From: Planctomycetota bacterium
GTDB taxonomy: Bacteria; Planctomycetota; UBA1135; GCA-002686595
Direction: 5' to 3'
Assembly: GCA_020638835.1 (NCBI GenBank)
Contig: JACKHV010000001.1
Location: forward strand, 930,001-994,000
DNA length: 64,000 bases
Translations under genes and position numbers: made by a program
In this document: positions 44,401 to 52,585 of the stretch, piece after piece
Numbering within the stretch: the stretch's first letter is position 1
Layout of the letters: every line of letters begins with the position of its first letter
Notes under the pieces: generated by a model
Seen by the model: the letters and a program-made list of their open reading frames with translations, nothing else
Told to the model about the DNA's origin: nothing
Database searches by the model: none

Positions 44401-44888
44401 TGAACTCGCCGCGCCACCGCTCGCACACCGAGGCGACGCTGCTGCTCGCCTACCAGTGCGATCCGGCCGCGATGGAACCGCTGCTCTCGCTGCTCTCGGA
44501 CGACGCCGCGGACGACCGACTCGCCTTCGAGGCGGCCGTCTTGTCGTGCGTCGACTTCCGCAAGGGCGAGGACGTTCCCGCGCTCTACGCGGGCTGGTGG
44601 GAAGAAGTGCGCCACGACGACGCGATCGCGTGGCTCTACGCCGCCGCGGAACGTCGCGAGCTGGACACGCCCGGTCGCGATGCGCTGACCGGCAAGGGCA
44701 CGCGCGCGGGCGCGCTGTTCCTCGTCGGGCTGCTCGACCGTTCCGAGGACTTCCTCGCCGAACGCGCGCGCCGCGAGCTGTCGCGCATGGTCGGCAAGGA
44801 CCTCGGTCGCATTCCGCCGGGCGACGAAGAGCGCGCGGCCTGGGTCGAAGAGCTTCGCGTGGGGGTGGAGCAACACTGGGACTCCTGA
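41439..44888 (+). CDS. secreted HEAT-repeat protein with two zinc-ribbon-like motifs
   Basis: The 1149-residue protein has a signal peptide cleaved after APASA-Q and a proline/alanine linker. Two related cysteine motifs follow: LVCTVCGAENP with a later CPQRTC, and LVCTVCSARNY with CSVC, each about 30 residues long. The rest is helical HEAT-like repeats, clearest at about residues 230-480 (LVNLGEEGAAVSRVAL, then LLDHKLNPLRSTALKHIRRQ) and 840-1010. HEAT proteins are scaffolds; no enzyme domain is seen. Zinc-ribbon-like motifs in an exported protein are unusual. The ATG at 41439 is where the signal peptide begins. Confidence 0.8.
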   Translation: MPQHLSTALRTCAALLFAAWLAAPASAQLDLPKRRTPAPAPAPAPATGQGEKSGDQEPAKAPVLVCTVCGAENPEATRDKPHPDGGFFAFCPQRTCQRERRHLVKVDLTGKRDDADGPGAVGGENSGRGSLAPHLVCTVCSARNYGADRSRPHETGGFTSWCSVCKRDRLQMVGDSSTRSGDGGLELPSTGRPANPAPATTEPLRPVAPGTGRVPAQQGQAEFIYQQISETRETTGSLVDQAVESLVNLGEEGAAVSRVALQSDDASRVVLAARVLLRIGTAEDSERIVDRLQRDIPVRAASIVLDELVEKDPVHATPMLLVDLLDHKLNPLRSTALKHIRRQVETMDSTEILTLLERALHSRRTQTRLNTVEILGSIDDPAVMPMLLESLTDSSARVTNKVITALATRPGREIELELLSRAFNDRWILRENAYALLALVEREDLLLQPILDETHVEVLLRGLETRDVFVHGACATALAGIGFRSPHPSRSEWLDGEVTSRLIDVITGREFHADFSALQPRALRRLRLITGEDFGTNGPEWVDWWLQNRATFYARRAWLRIPEEKVGSIEAHYRSSLGGQIGVFCLIGPDADAGAARERVGVGELVRLTHAECADLVALLDREQILTPDRLPGTRGSGIQVHTRSAELLVDGRGKRFTFAPDQSEPWFEKLSAAMNDLQHRNRWQRYPDLATYENERAFWEVESGWWSGDHTETERALRLKSLVLTSIRDLRPSQRGGAIAELQSIYELESAREPGDLLAFMDLLREEGFLAQRARDLVDLCLLAARSEREVLDAETATRIVDLLEARFDLDAIEEMSRVAGAAGPEFVNGLAADPRPILRAVAANELSKDPTPEDAALLMALLEDSDSGVEAAACLALGRGKVEAGRNELLIRARVGATRVRCAALRAIGMLGGEYVLEPLVLASADAEKDVRLAAAEGLAELADPESASLLVSMLGQGRESQVYAPARRGLTRMGDAARRELVRVMNSPRHRSHTEATLLLAYQCDPAAMEPLLSLLSDDAADDRLAFEAAVLSCVDFRKGEDVPALYAGWWEEVRHDDAIAWLYAAAERRELDTPGRDALTGKGTRAGALFLVGLLDRSEDFLAERARRELSRMVGKDLGRIPPGDEERAAWVEELRVGVEQHWDS

Positions 44889-44917
44889 CGCGAGACGCAC
44901 CCGCCAACCGGCGCTCC

Positions 44918-45607
44918 GTGCTCAAGGGCATGGTGGCGGCCTTCCTCGTGCTCGTCGGTGCGGTGGGTGTGACGCTCTGTTGGAGCCCCGGCTCCCGGGA
45001 GACGGCGCGCAGGTTGTGGCGCATCGGGATCGACCCTGTGCTCCTGGCGCGCGTGGAGAGCTTGCGTGAGCCGATCCTCGCGGCCGCGCACGAACAAGGC
45101 CTGGATCCGAACCTGATCGCGGGGATCGTGGCGGCGGAGAGTTCCGGGCACGTCGACGCCGTCTCGAAGGTCGGCGCGATGGGGCTGATGCAGCTGATGC
45201 CTTCCGCCGCGGGTGACGCGGCGAAGAAGCTGCGGCTGCCGGAACCGACGCGTGAACAACTGCTGACCGATGCGGCGCTGAACCTGCGGCTCGGCGCGCG
45301 GCACTTCGCGTGGACGCTGAAACACGAGGAGAACGACGTCGAGCGCGCGCTCGTTGCCTACAACGCCGGGCGCGGCCGGCTCGCGGAGTGGATCCGCGAA
45401 GCGGGCAGCTACGAAGCCTGGCACGCGGAACGCGAGGCCGCCGGGGACTCGTCGGTGCTCGCGTACGCGCGCAAGGTGCTCGCGTACGCCGAGACCTTCC
45501 GCAAGCGCGGCTCGTTCGAGGAACGACCGGATCCGGGGCTTGGCGCGGAGTCGCAGCTCTCGGAGACGCTGCCGCTGTCGATCCACGAGGACCTCGGCGA
45601 GCAGTGA
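44918..45607 (+). CDS. lytic transglycosylase (SLT domain)
   Basis: The protein has 229 residues from GTG 44918, or 225 from ATG 44930. A single N-terminal hydrophobic segment (signal anchor) is followed by a Slt-type lysozyme-like domain. VAAESSGHVDAVSKVGAMGLMQLMP carries the catalytic glutamate in ESSG across residues about 70-95, and LVAYNAGRGRLAEW is the usual C-terminal landmark. It cleaves peptidoglycan in the periplasm. I prefer GTG because it adds a lysine to the signal n-region; AAGGG lies too close to the ATG to serve it. The gene starts 29 bases after the HEAT gene. Confidence 0.88.
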   Translation: MLKGMVAAFLVLVGAVGVTLCWSPGSRETARRLWRIGIDPVLLARVESLREPILAAAHEQGLDPNLIAGIVAAESSGHVDAVSKVGAMGLMQLMPSAAGDAAKKLRLPEPTREQLLTDAALNLRLGARHFAWTLKHEENDVERALVAYNAGRGRLAEWIREAGSYEAWHAEREAAGDSSVLAYARKVLAYAETFRKRGSFEERPDPGLGAESQLSETLPLSIHEDLGEQ

Positions 45608-45609
45608 GC

Positions 45610-45638
45610 TCGTGCGTCGCCGTGGACCGGCGGCACGA
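45610..45638. terminator. bulged hairpin between convergent genes
   Basis: TCGTGC/GCACGA and CGCCG/CGGCG stems separated by a two-base bulge, loop of five, lie between the transglycosylase stop (45607) and the convergent HEAT-protein stop (45657). No U-tract is present. Confidence 0.4.
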
Positions 45639-45656
45639 CGCGGAGGGGGAGCGGCG

Positions 45657-47162
45657 TCAGCGACGTCGCTCGCGGCCGAACCAACGCTCGCGCGGGATCG
45701 TGTCCCGGCCCGCGGCCGATACGGCGTCCTTCAACACGGACAGGTCTCCGCCTTCGAGCAGCTGCACGGCGGCTTGCAGCGCGGCGAGCAAGTCGTCGGT
45801 CGGCACGAAGCCCTCGGGTTCGCCCTCGGGCGTCTCGCCGGCTTCCGCGGCCTGCGCCGCGCGCAGGGCGGGACGCAGCAGCTCGAGCCACTCGGAGCGT
45901 CGCGTCAGCGCCATCGCGCAGACCGCGGCGGCGCGTTCGCGGTGCGTCCGTTCCTCGTCCTGGAGGATGTCGGTCAGGAGCGCGTCGACGCTCGGCGACT
46001 GCGCGAGCGAACCGAGCGCGAGGGTCGCGTTGCGCCGGATGATCTCGTCCTTCTCCTTCAGCACCGCCTTCTCGAGCAGCGCGTGGACCTTCTTGTCCGT
46101 CGCCCCGGCCGTGCCGAGCGCGCGCAGGATGTTCTTGCGCACCGTGTCGTCCTTCTCCTTCTTCAGCGCGGCCTGCAGGTCGCGCACGGAGTCGGGGGAG
46201 GCGAGCATCTCGAGCGCGACGACTGCCTCGGCGCGCACTTCGAGGATCGAGTCGTCGACGTACTCGACCGCGACTTCCCAGTAGCTGCTGGGCGAGACGG
46301 TGCCCATCGTGCGCAGGTGCGCGGGTCGTCGGTCCTCGGAGTTGCGACCTCCGCCGCCGCCACCACCCCGACCACCGCCGCCGCGGCCGCCACCGCCGCG
46401 CGCGTTCCCGCCGCCGGAGCGCAGTTCCGTGCGCACGAACTCGATCGCTTCGGGTTCGTCCGCGGTCATGATGCGGTTCACGGCGCGCGCCCGCTGCTCT
46501 TGGTTCATCCCGCGCTTCACCTCTTCGATCAGCGCGAGCACTTCGTCGCGCGTCAGCGCGCCGGCGCCCGCCGGTCCGACCGTGTCGGGCTTCGCGACGC
46601 CCCCCTTGACGAGCCGCCGCGGCGCGCGCGCCTTGCTCGAGAGCATGATCTCGGCGCTCGGGTCGTTCATCGCGATCGCCGTTCCGAAGCACCACTCGAG
46701 CTCGCCCTCGGTGACGGCGTAGGGGACCGACAGCAGCACCTCGCCGGTCGGCGCCAGCCAGACGTGCTGCGGGGCGATGACGAAGCCCTCCTCGTCCTTC
46801 TGCAGGATCGACTCGCGCGCCCAGACGTCGCAGGCCATGTGGTCGGCGCAGGTGATGCCGTGGAAGCGTGAGCACTTGCCGCTCGAGTGCTCGAAGGCCG
46901 ACGCCACCAGGTTCACGGTGAGCAGCGAGAGCCCGACGATCGACTTCTCGCCGTAGGTCTTGTTCGCGAGCTCGTCGTTCGCGCGCTCGCCGTCCATGTT
47001 GACCGCGAGGAACAGGACGCGGTTCGAGGCCTTGGCTTCCTCCAGCGCGGCCTCCTGCGAGGCTCGCCACTGGATGTCGGCGACGCGCGGAGCGGGAGCG
47101 GGGGACCAGGCGAGAGCCGCGAGCGCGGACGCGGCGGCTGCGGCGAAGAAGGTTGACTGCAT
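45657..47162 (-). CDS. secreted thioredoxin-like/HEAT-repeat protein
   Basis: The 501-residue protein has a signal peptide and an N-terminal region that looks like a thioredoxin fold of the DUF255 kind (WRASQEAALEEAKASNRVLFLAVN). It lacks a CxxC at the usual place; instead Cys residues occur in KCSRFHGITC and MACDVW. A glycine-rich linker (GGGGRGGGGRGGGG, about residues 255-275) leads to HEAT repeats (residues 295-420). The ATG at 47162 is preferred over the one at 47174 because GGAG lies six bases before it. Planctomycetes often fuse thioredoxin-like and repeat domains in envelope proteins; no function can be read directly. Confidence 0.75.
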   Translation of the reverse strand: MQSTFFAAAAASALAALAWSPAPAPRVADIQWRASQEAALEEAKASNRVLFLAVNMDGERANDELANKTYGEKSIVGLSLLTVNLVASAFEHSSGKCSRFHGITCADHMACDVWARESILQKDEEGFVIAPQHVWLAPTGEVLLSVPYAVTEGELEWCFGTAIAMNDPSAEIMLSSKARAPRRLVKGGVAKPDTVGPAGAGALTRDEVLALIEEVKRGMNQEQRARAVNRIMTADEPEAIEFVRTELRSGGGNARGGGGRGGGGRGGGGGGGRNSEDRRPAHLRTMGTVSPSSYWEVAVEYVDDSILEVRAEAVVALEMLASPDSVRDLQAALKKEKDDTVRKNILRALGTAGATDKKVHALLEKAVLKEKDEIIRRNATLALGSLAQSPSVDALLTDILQDEERTHRERAAAVCAMALTRRSEWLELLRPALRAAQAAEAGETPEGEPEGFVPTDDLLAALQAAVQLLEGGDLSVLKDAVSAAGRDTIPRERWFGRERRR

Positions 47163-47179
47163 CTTGGGCTCCATCGGAA

Positions 47180-47211
47180 GCGGGAGGTCCGCACAGTGTC
47201 GGACCTCCCGC
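47180..47211. terminator. perfect 12-bp hairpin between two minus-strand genes
   Basis: GCGGGAGGTCCG (47180-47191) and CGGACCTCCCGC (47200-47211) are exact inverted copies with an 8-base loop. It lies after the MauG-like gene and 18 bases before the next start codon. It could terminate the first transcript or form a leader hairpin of the second. Confidence 0.5.
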
Positions 47212-47256
47212 GTTGCGATCCATCCCCGCCTCGTCGGAAACGGGCGGTTCGTGGAA

Positions 47257-48960
47257 TCAGTAGAGGGTGAAGCGGACGGCTTCGCTCGCGGCCACGCCGT
47301 TCGTCGCGCCGGGATCGACCACGAACCACTGCGCGTAGAGCTCGACGCCGTCGTAGAAGGCCGAGGCCGGGAGCGCCAGGCTCAGCGAGCCGTAGCCCTG
47401 TCCGTTGCCGATGCCCTGGAGCTGACCCGCCGAGAACAGGCGTTGTCGGCCGGTGCTGGTCGAGACGAAGCTCGTCGCCCCGCCGAAGGGAACGCCGCCC
47501 GGCATGCTGCGGGTCGAGACCAACAGCATGGCGTTCGCGCCGCCCAGGGCCCGGTCCACGGCGAGCGTGAAGTTCGGGTTGCCGAGTGAAGGCGCTTCGT
47601 AGCAGATCATGCGCGGCGTCTCACCGCCGGAGCCGGACGTGCCCGCGCCGTAGGTCGTGCCGCCCAGCGTGGGGTCCTCGGTGAACAAGGTCACGCGGTC
47701 GAAGGGCGGCAGTTCCTGCGCGACGCGCGGATCCGTGAGGCCCGTGCGCAGGTACGCCACGATCGCCTGCTGTTGCTGCAGCGTCAGGCCGAGCGGACGG
47801 ATCAGCGGGGACTTGTTCGGACCGTTGAAGTCGCCGCCGCGGTTGTAGAAGGCCACGACTTCCTCGAGGGTCGCCGCGCTGCCGTTGTGGAAGTAGGGGC
47901 CGCGCAGGCCGACGTTGCGCAGGCCGGGCGTGCGCATCGCGCCGCGGTCGCCGGCGACGCCGGTCACGTTGAAGCGTCCCTGGTCCTCGCCCTGCGGCCG
48001 CACGCCGATGTAGTGGAAGACGTTGTCCGAGAAGTACACGCCGCTGTGGCAGTTGCCGCAGCCGATCGGACCGTAGAACAGCTGGCGACCCTGCGCCTCG
48101 AGGGGCGAGAGCGCGGCCGGGTTGCCGTTGCGGAAGGCGTCGTCGGGCGTCTGATCGCTGAGCAGCGTGCGCTCGTAGGTGGCGATCGCCATCGCGACGC
48201 GACCGGCGGTCAGCGTGCTGTCACCGAAGACCTCCTGGAAGAGCTCGGGGTAGCTGCGGCCGGCGATCCACTGCTCGAGCGCGAGCGGAACGTCCGACGC
48301 GAGGTCGAGCGGCTTCACGACTTGGAGCTTCGCGAGCGCTTCGGTCCAGTCGCGGAACTCGTGGCCCATCTCGGCCTCGGAGAGCGGCGGACCCAGCGCT
48401 TGGTTCTCGAGCGCTGCGCCGAGCGGGATCAGCACCGTGCCGGTCACCGGGTCGGCGAAGGGGCCTTGCGCGCGGCCGTCCCAGAACAGGCTGGGCGTCG
48501 CGCCGGCGTTCATCGAGGAGGGCGCCTTGCGCGGCGTGACCTGGATGTTCAGGCCGTAGCTCGTGTCGAAGACGTAGCTGCCGTCGGCTGCCGAGCGCGG
48601 GACGCCGGGAGACGCCTGCACGTCGTCGAAGGTCCCGAAGACTCCGTCGGGTCCGGGGTTGGTCGAGAAGATCGTGGGATCGGCGACGCGCGGGTCACCG
48701 CCGCCGGCCGACGAGATGTGGCAGGTGCCGCAGGCGGTCAGACCGGTGGAGGAGAGTTGCTCGTCCCAGAAGAGCACCTTGCCGAGCGCGGCCTTCTCGA
48801 CGGTGATCGGGTTCTGCGGAGGAACGGGGACGGTCACGGGACCGGGGCCGGGGGGCGGAACCGGCGGAGGGGGCGGCGGCGGAGGCGGAGGACCGCCTTG
48901 GGCCAGGGCGCCGGCGGCGCAGGCGAAGAGCAGGAACGAAGTCCCGAGCGTTTTCTTCAT
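47257..48960 (-). CDS. MauG/di-heme cytochrome c peroxidase with C-terminal secreted module
   Basis: The 567-residue protein has a signal peptide (GALA-Q) and a proline-rich linker (residues about 22-48). A MauG/cytochrome c peroxidase domain follows with two CxxCH motifs, CGTCH and CGNCH, and typical LGKVLFWDEQLSSTGLTACG, MNAGATPSLFWDGRA and MRTPGLRNVGLRGPYFHNG stretches. The last about 130 residues (from PRMICYEAPSLG) are an extra beta module ending ELYAQWFVVDPGATNG, a second type of C-terminal module I associate with planctomycete secreted proteins. Such enzymes reduce peroxide or oxidise protein side chains in the periplasm. The ATG is at 48960. Confidence 0.9.
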   Translation of the reverse strand: MKKTLGTSFLLFACAAGALAQGGPPPPPPPPPPVPPPGPGPVTVPVPPQNPITVEKAALGKVLFWDEQLSSTGLTACGTCHISSAGGGDPRVADPTIFSTNPGPDGVFGTFDDVQASPGVPRSAADGSYVFDTSYGLNIQVTPRKAPSSMNAGATPSLFWDGRAQGPFADPVTGTVLIPLGAALENQALGPPLSEAEMGHEFRDWTEALAKLQVVKPLDLASDVPLALEQWIAGRSYPELFQEVFGDSTLTAGRVAMAIATYERTLLSDQTPDDAFRNGNPAALSPLEAQGRQLFYGPIGCGNCHSGVYFSDNVFHYIGVRPQGEDQGRFNVTGVAGDRGAMRTPGLRNVGLRGPYFHNGSAATLEEVVAFYNRGGDFNGPNKSPLIRPLGLTLQQQQAIVAYLRTGLTDPRVAQELPPFDRVTLFTEDPTLGGTTYGAGTSGSGGETPRMICYEAPSLGNPNFTLAVDRALGGANAMLLVSTRSMPGGVPFGGATSFVSTSTGRQRLFSAGQLQGIGNGQGYGSLSLALPASAFYDGVELYAQWFVVDPGATNGVAASEAVRFTLY

Positions 48961-49093
48961 GGCGTGATCGGAGTGGGAGTTCGAGTGGGCGAGGGGGGAC
49001 CCGCGGCGAGGGAAACAGGGCGCCCAGGGTTCGGTTCCGCGCGAAGAGCGCTTTTGCCGTGTCGCTCGGGGACGCCGCGCGGGGGCTGGTACG

Positions 49094-50344
49094 ATGACCG
49101 ACCCGAGCATGGCGTCGCACTTCCACTCTAGCGCCCGGAGCGCGTTCCAGGCGTCCCTCCTCTGCCTGTCCGTGTGCTGCTCCGCCCTCTTCGTCGGGGC
49201 CGGGAGCGCGCCGCCGGCCGTCGCCTCGGGCGCAGCCGGCGAGGTGGGGAAGGAGGCGGCTTTCCACGGCTTGGTCGTCGCCCGGGCGACGGGTGAGCCG
49301 CTCTTGGGAGTGCAGGTGCGAGGGCCGTCGAGGGGCGAGGTCGCGCGGACCGACGCGGAAGGGCGCTTCCGCATCCCCTTCGAGGCGGGAACCTACGCGC
49401 TCCTCGCGGATGGCTACCGGCGCCTCGGCTTCGAGCTCGACGAACTCCACGCGACCCCCGCGAGCGCGGCGCGCTTCGAGCTCGATCGCGTCGCACGGCT
49501 CGAGGTCGCGATCTACGACGAGCGCGGCGGCAGGCTGCCCGGCGCGCGCGTCGTGCTGCGCGCCGCGGACGTCGCGGCCTCCGCGCCGAGTCCGCTCGCC
49601 GGCCTCGTCGAGGAAGAGTGGTCCGGGCTGACCGACCGGACCGGTGTCTGCCGCTTCTCCGACCTCCCTGCCGACCGCGCCCTGCGCGCGACGATCCACG
49701 CGGACGAACGTCTGCTGCGCGAGATCCGCTGGCCGCTCGTGATCGGACCGCAAGATCGGCTCTCCGTCGGCTGGATCGTCGACCGCGGCCGCGATCGGCT
49801 CGGTCGACTCTACGGGCCCGAGGGCGAGCCGCTCGCCGGCGTGCGCCTGTGGTTGCTCGCGAACGACGACGGCCCGTTCGAACGTCGCCGTCCGCGCCAC
49901 CTCTCCGCCGACGACCACGACACGCCGCTGCGCGAGCTGGTCACCGACGCCGAGGGCCGCTTCGAGCTGCCCGACCTACAGCACGGTTGGTATCGCATCG
50001 GTCCCGCTCCGGGCGGAGAGCACGTGCCGCTCGCCGTGGCGCTCGAGCACGACCTGCGCGACGAACCGCGCCGCGTCCGACTCTCGGCCGTCTGCGGAGC
50101 GACGATCAGCGGAATCGTGCGTGGATCGGACGGGGAAGGCCTCGCCCACGCGCTGGTGTTCGCCGAGGAGGTCGGCGTCGCGGGCGTGCTCAGCGCGCGT
50201 TGCGACGAGCACGGACGCTTCGAGCTTCAAGCCGCGCCCGAGGCCGAGCTGCGACTGCTCGCGCGCGATGACCGCTTCGGCTTCGAGACGCGCATCTTCG
50301 AGCTCGAAGCCGGCGCGCGCGAACTCGTGCTCGACTTCGACTAG
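49094..50344 (+). CDS. secreted carboxypeptidase-regulatory-like protein
   Basis: The 416-residue protein starts with a hydrophobic signal (SLLCLSVCCSALFVGAG) and continues as about four CarboxypepD_reg-like beta domains: FHGLVVARATGEPLLGVQV, LEVAIYDERGGRLPGARVVL, GRLYGPEGEPLAGVRLWLL and ISGIVRGSDGEGLAHALVF. Each is followed by a DxxGRF-type strand (DAEGRFRIPF, DAEGRFELPD, DEHGRFELQA). It has the same domain type as the repeat part of the broken sigma-factor fusion. These domains are usually structural or carbohydrate-related. The ATG is at 49094; ATG 49109 is an alternative. Confidence 0.78.
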   Translation: MTDPSMASHFHSSARSAFQASLLCLSVCCSALFVGAGSAPPAVASGAAGEVGKEAAFHGLVVARATGEPLLGVQVRGPSRGEVARTDAEGRFRIPFEAGTYALLADGYRRLGFELDELHATPASAARFELDRVARLEVAIYDERGGRLPGARVVLRAADVAASAPSPLAGLVEEEWSGLTDRTGVCRFSDLPADRALRATIHADERLLREIRWPLVIGPQDRLSVGWIVDRGRDRLGRLYGPEGEPLAGVRLWLLANDDGPFERRRPRHLSADDHDTPLRELVTDAEGRFELPDLQHGWYRIGPAPGGEHVPLAVALEHDLRDEPRRVRLSAVCGATISGIVRGSDGEGLAHALVFAEEVGVAGVLSARCDEHGRFELQAAPEAELRLLARDDRFGFETRIFELEAGARELVLDFD

Positions 50345-50350
50345 GAACGC

Positions 50351-50386
50351 GGTGAGCGGCACCTCCCGCAGGAGATGCCGCTCGCC
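50351..50386. terminator. 16-bp hairpin between convergent genes
   Basis: Bases 50351-50366 pair with 50371-50386 around a CGCA loop, 14 of 16 positions Watson-Crick; one exception is a wobble on the plus strand and the other on the minus strand. It lies between stops at 50344 (plus) and 50429 (minus), so it is probably a bidirectional terminator. Confidence 0.55.
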
Positions 50387-50428
50387 TTGGATCAGCCGGC
50401 TCGAGGGGAGCCGGTCTGCTTCAGCTCA

Positions 50429-52168
50429 CTACAGCCAGTCGATCTGGAGCGCGTTGGTGAAGTTCGAGCCGGTCCCGCAGGGGCTGACGCCGCCGGGGTT
50501 GCGGTACCACTGCTGGTAGTAACGCGTCTGGCCGGGGAGCACGTTGCCGTTCGTGACGACCGAGCCGACCGTCGAACCGGCGCCCGAGCCGTCGAGCGTG
50601 ACGACTTCGACGCGTTCGGTCGGGTTGCCCATGCAGAGGATGCCGTCCTTGAAGGGCAGCGTCTGCAGCGCGTTGCCTTGGACCAGGAGGCTGGTCTGAC
50701 CGGGGATCGCTTGCGTCGTGGTGAAGACGATGTCGTCGTTCGCGACCACGGCGGAGCCGCTGGCGGTCAGGATCGCGCCGTAGCCGAGGGAGTTCTTGCA
50801 ACCCTCACCCGCGCCGACGGTCGACTCGTTGATGCAGGGGCAGGGACCGGCGGAGACGCCGTCGCCGAAGCAGAGACTCGCGGTCTCCGGAGAGAAGGAG
50901 ACGAGGACCAGGCCGGCCTGGTTCGTGTCGATCAGGCCGCAGTCCTGGACGATGTAGCGACCGTTGTCGCTCATGTCGCGCTCACCGTTGTCGACGTCGA
51001 AGACGAGCAGGCCGTCGACGATCGAGACGCCTTCCTGGAGGATCGGCGTGTTGCCGCGGAAGACGGCGGTGTCCTTGGTGGTGTCCGCGTCGTCCCAGTC
51101 GCCCCACCAGAAGATGTCACCGCTGGTGGAGATGCGGCAGGGACCGTTCGACATGGCGGTCAGAGCGAAGGGACCGCCGGCGATTCCGGGAGGCGCATCG
51201 CCTTCGGCGATGAAGACCGACTCCACGCCGCCGATGTTCTGGACGATGATGTAGTTCGCGTTCGACGGCGCGGTCGTGTTGGTGACCATCACATAGTCAC
51301 CGTTGTCGCGGACGTGGACCTCAGCGGAGCTCAGGTGAGCGTAGGTCGCGGCGTTCGGCGAGGAGTCGCTCTCGTGGGCGACCACCGTCGAGTTCTTGTA
51401 GATGTAGCTGTCCAGCGCGTTGGTCGGGTTGTTGTCGTCGACGAACCACATGTAGTCGCCCACGTTGTTCAGCGACATGTAGAGGTGGTTGCTGGGGAGC
51501 ACGTTGATCGTCTCCGCGGCGGAGCCGGAGGCGGGGTGCAGTTGACCGCGGCGTCCGATCAGGGTCTGCGAGACGATCGCGTTGGAGGCGTCGAACTCGA
51601 TCAGCGCGATGCAGGTGTTGGAGTCGAGATCGCTGTTGCCGACCAGGAGCATCTGGTTGGAGTCGTTGATCTGGATCTCGGAGATGTTGGCCCAGACCGC
51701 ACCCGCGGCCTCATCGGCGAGCGTGCAGGGCGTGACGCCCTCTTCCATGATGATGGCGCCGTCCTTCCAGACGATCGTCTTCTGGACCGCGAGCGTGTCC
51801 GTCGCGTCCATCGTGATGTAGAGCTCGTTGTTGTTGTTCAGCAACAGGTTGTCCACATACTCGTAGTTCCAGCCGGTCGGGAGACCGAGGTCGGAGTCGT
51901 GGTAGAGGATCACGGTGCCGTCACGCATGATCAGGTCGTTGTTCGAGACGCCGTCGTTGCTGCGCACTTCGGCGACCCAGTTGCCGGAGTCGTTGACGTC
52001 GCAGGTCTGGACCACGCTGGCTTCGTTGCCGAAGCCGCCGCCGTCGATGATCGTGCCGTAGGCACCGAGGTTGTCGCCCGACTTGAGCACCACCTGGGTG
52101 GTGAACTGCGCCTGGGCGGTCGAGGCCGCGAGCGCGGCGACGCCGAAGATGGCGAGGGACTTGTTCAT
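50429..52168 (-). CDS. secreted tandem-repeat protein with six-cysteine C-terminal module
   Basis: The 579-residue protein has a signal peptide (AALAASTAQA-Q). Repeats follow in which a short strand is followed by N-[DN]-[SN]-G/N-x-[LW]: VNDSGNWVAEV, LNNNNELYITM, INDSNQMLLVG, then VRDNGDYVMV and MSDNGRYIV. They resemble the DUF7453/choice-of-anchor tandem repeats of secreted proteins and suggest a propeller. The last 148 residues (50432-50875) are the shared six-cysteine module (CFGDG, PCPC, GEGC, ILC, GNPTERVE, YYQQWYRNPGGVSPCG). It is a paralogue of the next gene upstream. The ATG at 52168 is chosen; 52177 is in frame. Confidence 0.8.
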   Translation of the reverse strand: MNKSLAIFGVAALAASTAQAQFTTQVVLKSGDNLGAYGTIIDGGGFGNEASVVQTCDVNDSGNWVAEVRSNDGVSNNDLIMRDGTVILYHDSDLGLPTGWNYEYVDNLLLNNNNELYITMDATDTLAVQKTIVWKDGAIIMEEGVTPCTLADEAAGAVWANISEIQINDSNQMLLVGNSDLDSNTCIALIEFDASNAIVSQTLIGRRGQLHPASGSAAETINVLPSNHLYMSLNNVGDYMWFVDDNNPTNALDSYIYKNSTVVAHESDSSPNAATYAHLSSAEVHVRDNGDYVMVTNTTAPSNANYIIVQNIGGVESVFIAEGDAPPGIAGGPFALTAMSNGPCRISTSGDIFWWGDWDDADTTKDTAVFRGNTPILQEGVSIVDGLLVFDVDNGERDMSDNGRYIVQDCGLIDTNQAGLVLVSFSPETASLCFGDGVSAGPCPCINESTVGAGEGCKNSLGYGAILTASGSAVVANDDIVFTTTQAIPGQTSLLVQGNALQTLPFKDGILCMGNPTERVEVVTLDGSGAGSTVGSVVTNGNVLPGQTRYYQQWYRNPGGVSPCGTGSNFTNALQIDWL

Positions 52169-52585
52169 GGTTCTCATGTTCCTTGTGGTCTTGGTTCTCC
52201 TGAGCGGCCGGGCGAGCGCCCGAGGGTGGAGAGGCCTCGCGGCCGCCACCCCGTTGGTGACCCGGGGGACCGGGCGCGGCCGTCGCCGCTACTACTGAAT
52301 CTCCATGAAGCTTGCTCCGCTCCGGCGGGTGCGACGAGTCGGGTATGGACCCGGGTGGCACGCCGTTTCTATGCGCGCGGAGCCATGCGGCGACCGCGAG
52401 GGAGCCTCCGGAGCACTGAGGCGCATATGCGATTGCATATCGCCGAGTCCGCCCGCATGAGGTTTTTGCACGGAATCGACCGTGGGGGGCGGATTCGTCG
52501 CCCGAACGACTCGACCGGCCGCGTTCGGCTGAACGCGACCGCCCGTTCCGTACGCGAGCCGGAGCTCGCGGGGGCCCGGCAGGGG
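52169..52585. other. 417-base intergenic region
   Basis: This gap separates the two paralogous minus-strand genes and shows no credible coding frame. It contains the inverted repeat at 52420-52444 in a locally AT-richer patch, and a short T-run near 52460. Confidence 0.5.
52420..52444. promoter_or_regulatory. 10-bp inverted repeat with AT-rich core
   Basis: GGCG-C-ATATGC (52420-52430) and GCATATCGCC (52435-52444) pair over ten positions with one bulged base and a GATT spacer. It lies about 250 bases before the start at 52168, so it may be an operator or the end of the upstream transcript. Confidence 0.35.

Noticed and set aside
38660..44900. Long minus-strand frames opposite recG/TerC/sulfatase and the HEAT protein
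   Set aside because: Composition is arginine- and glutamate-rich without recognisable domains, and the plus strand carries clear families throughout.
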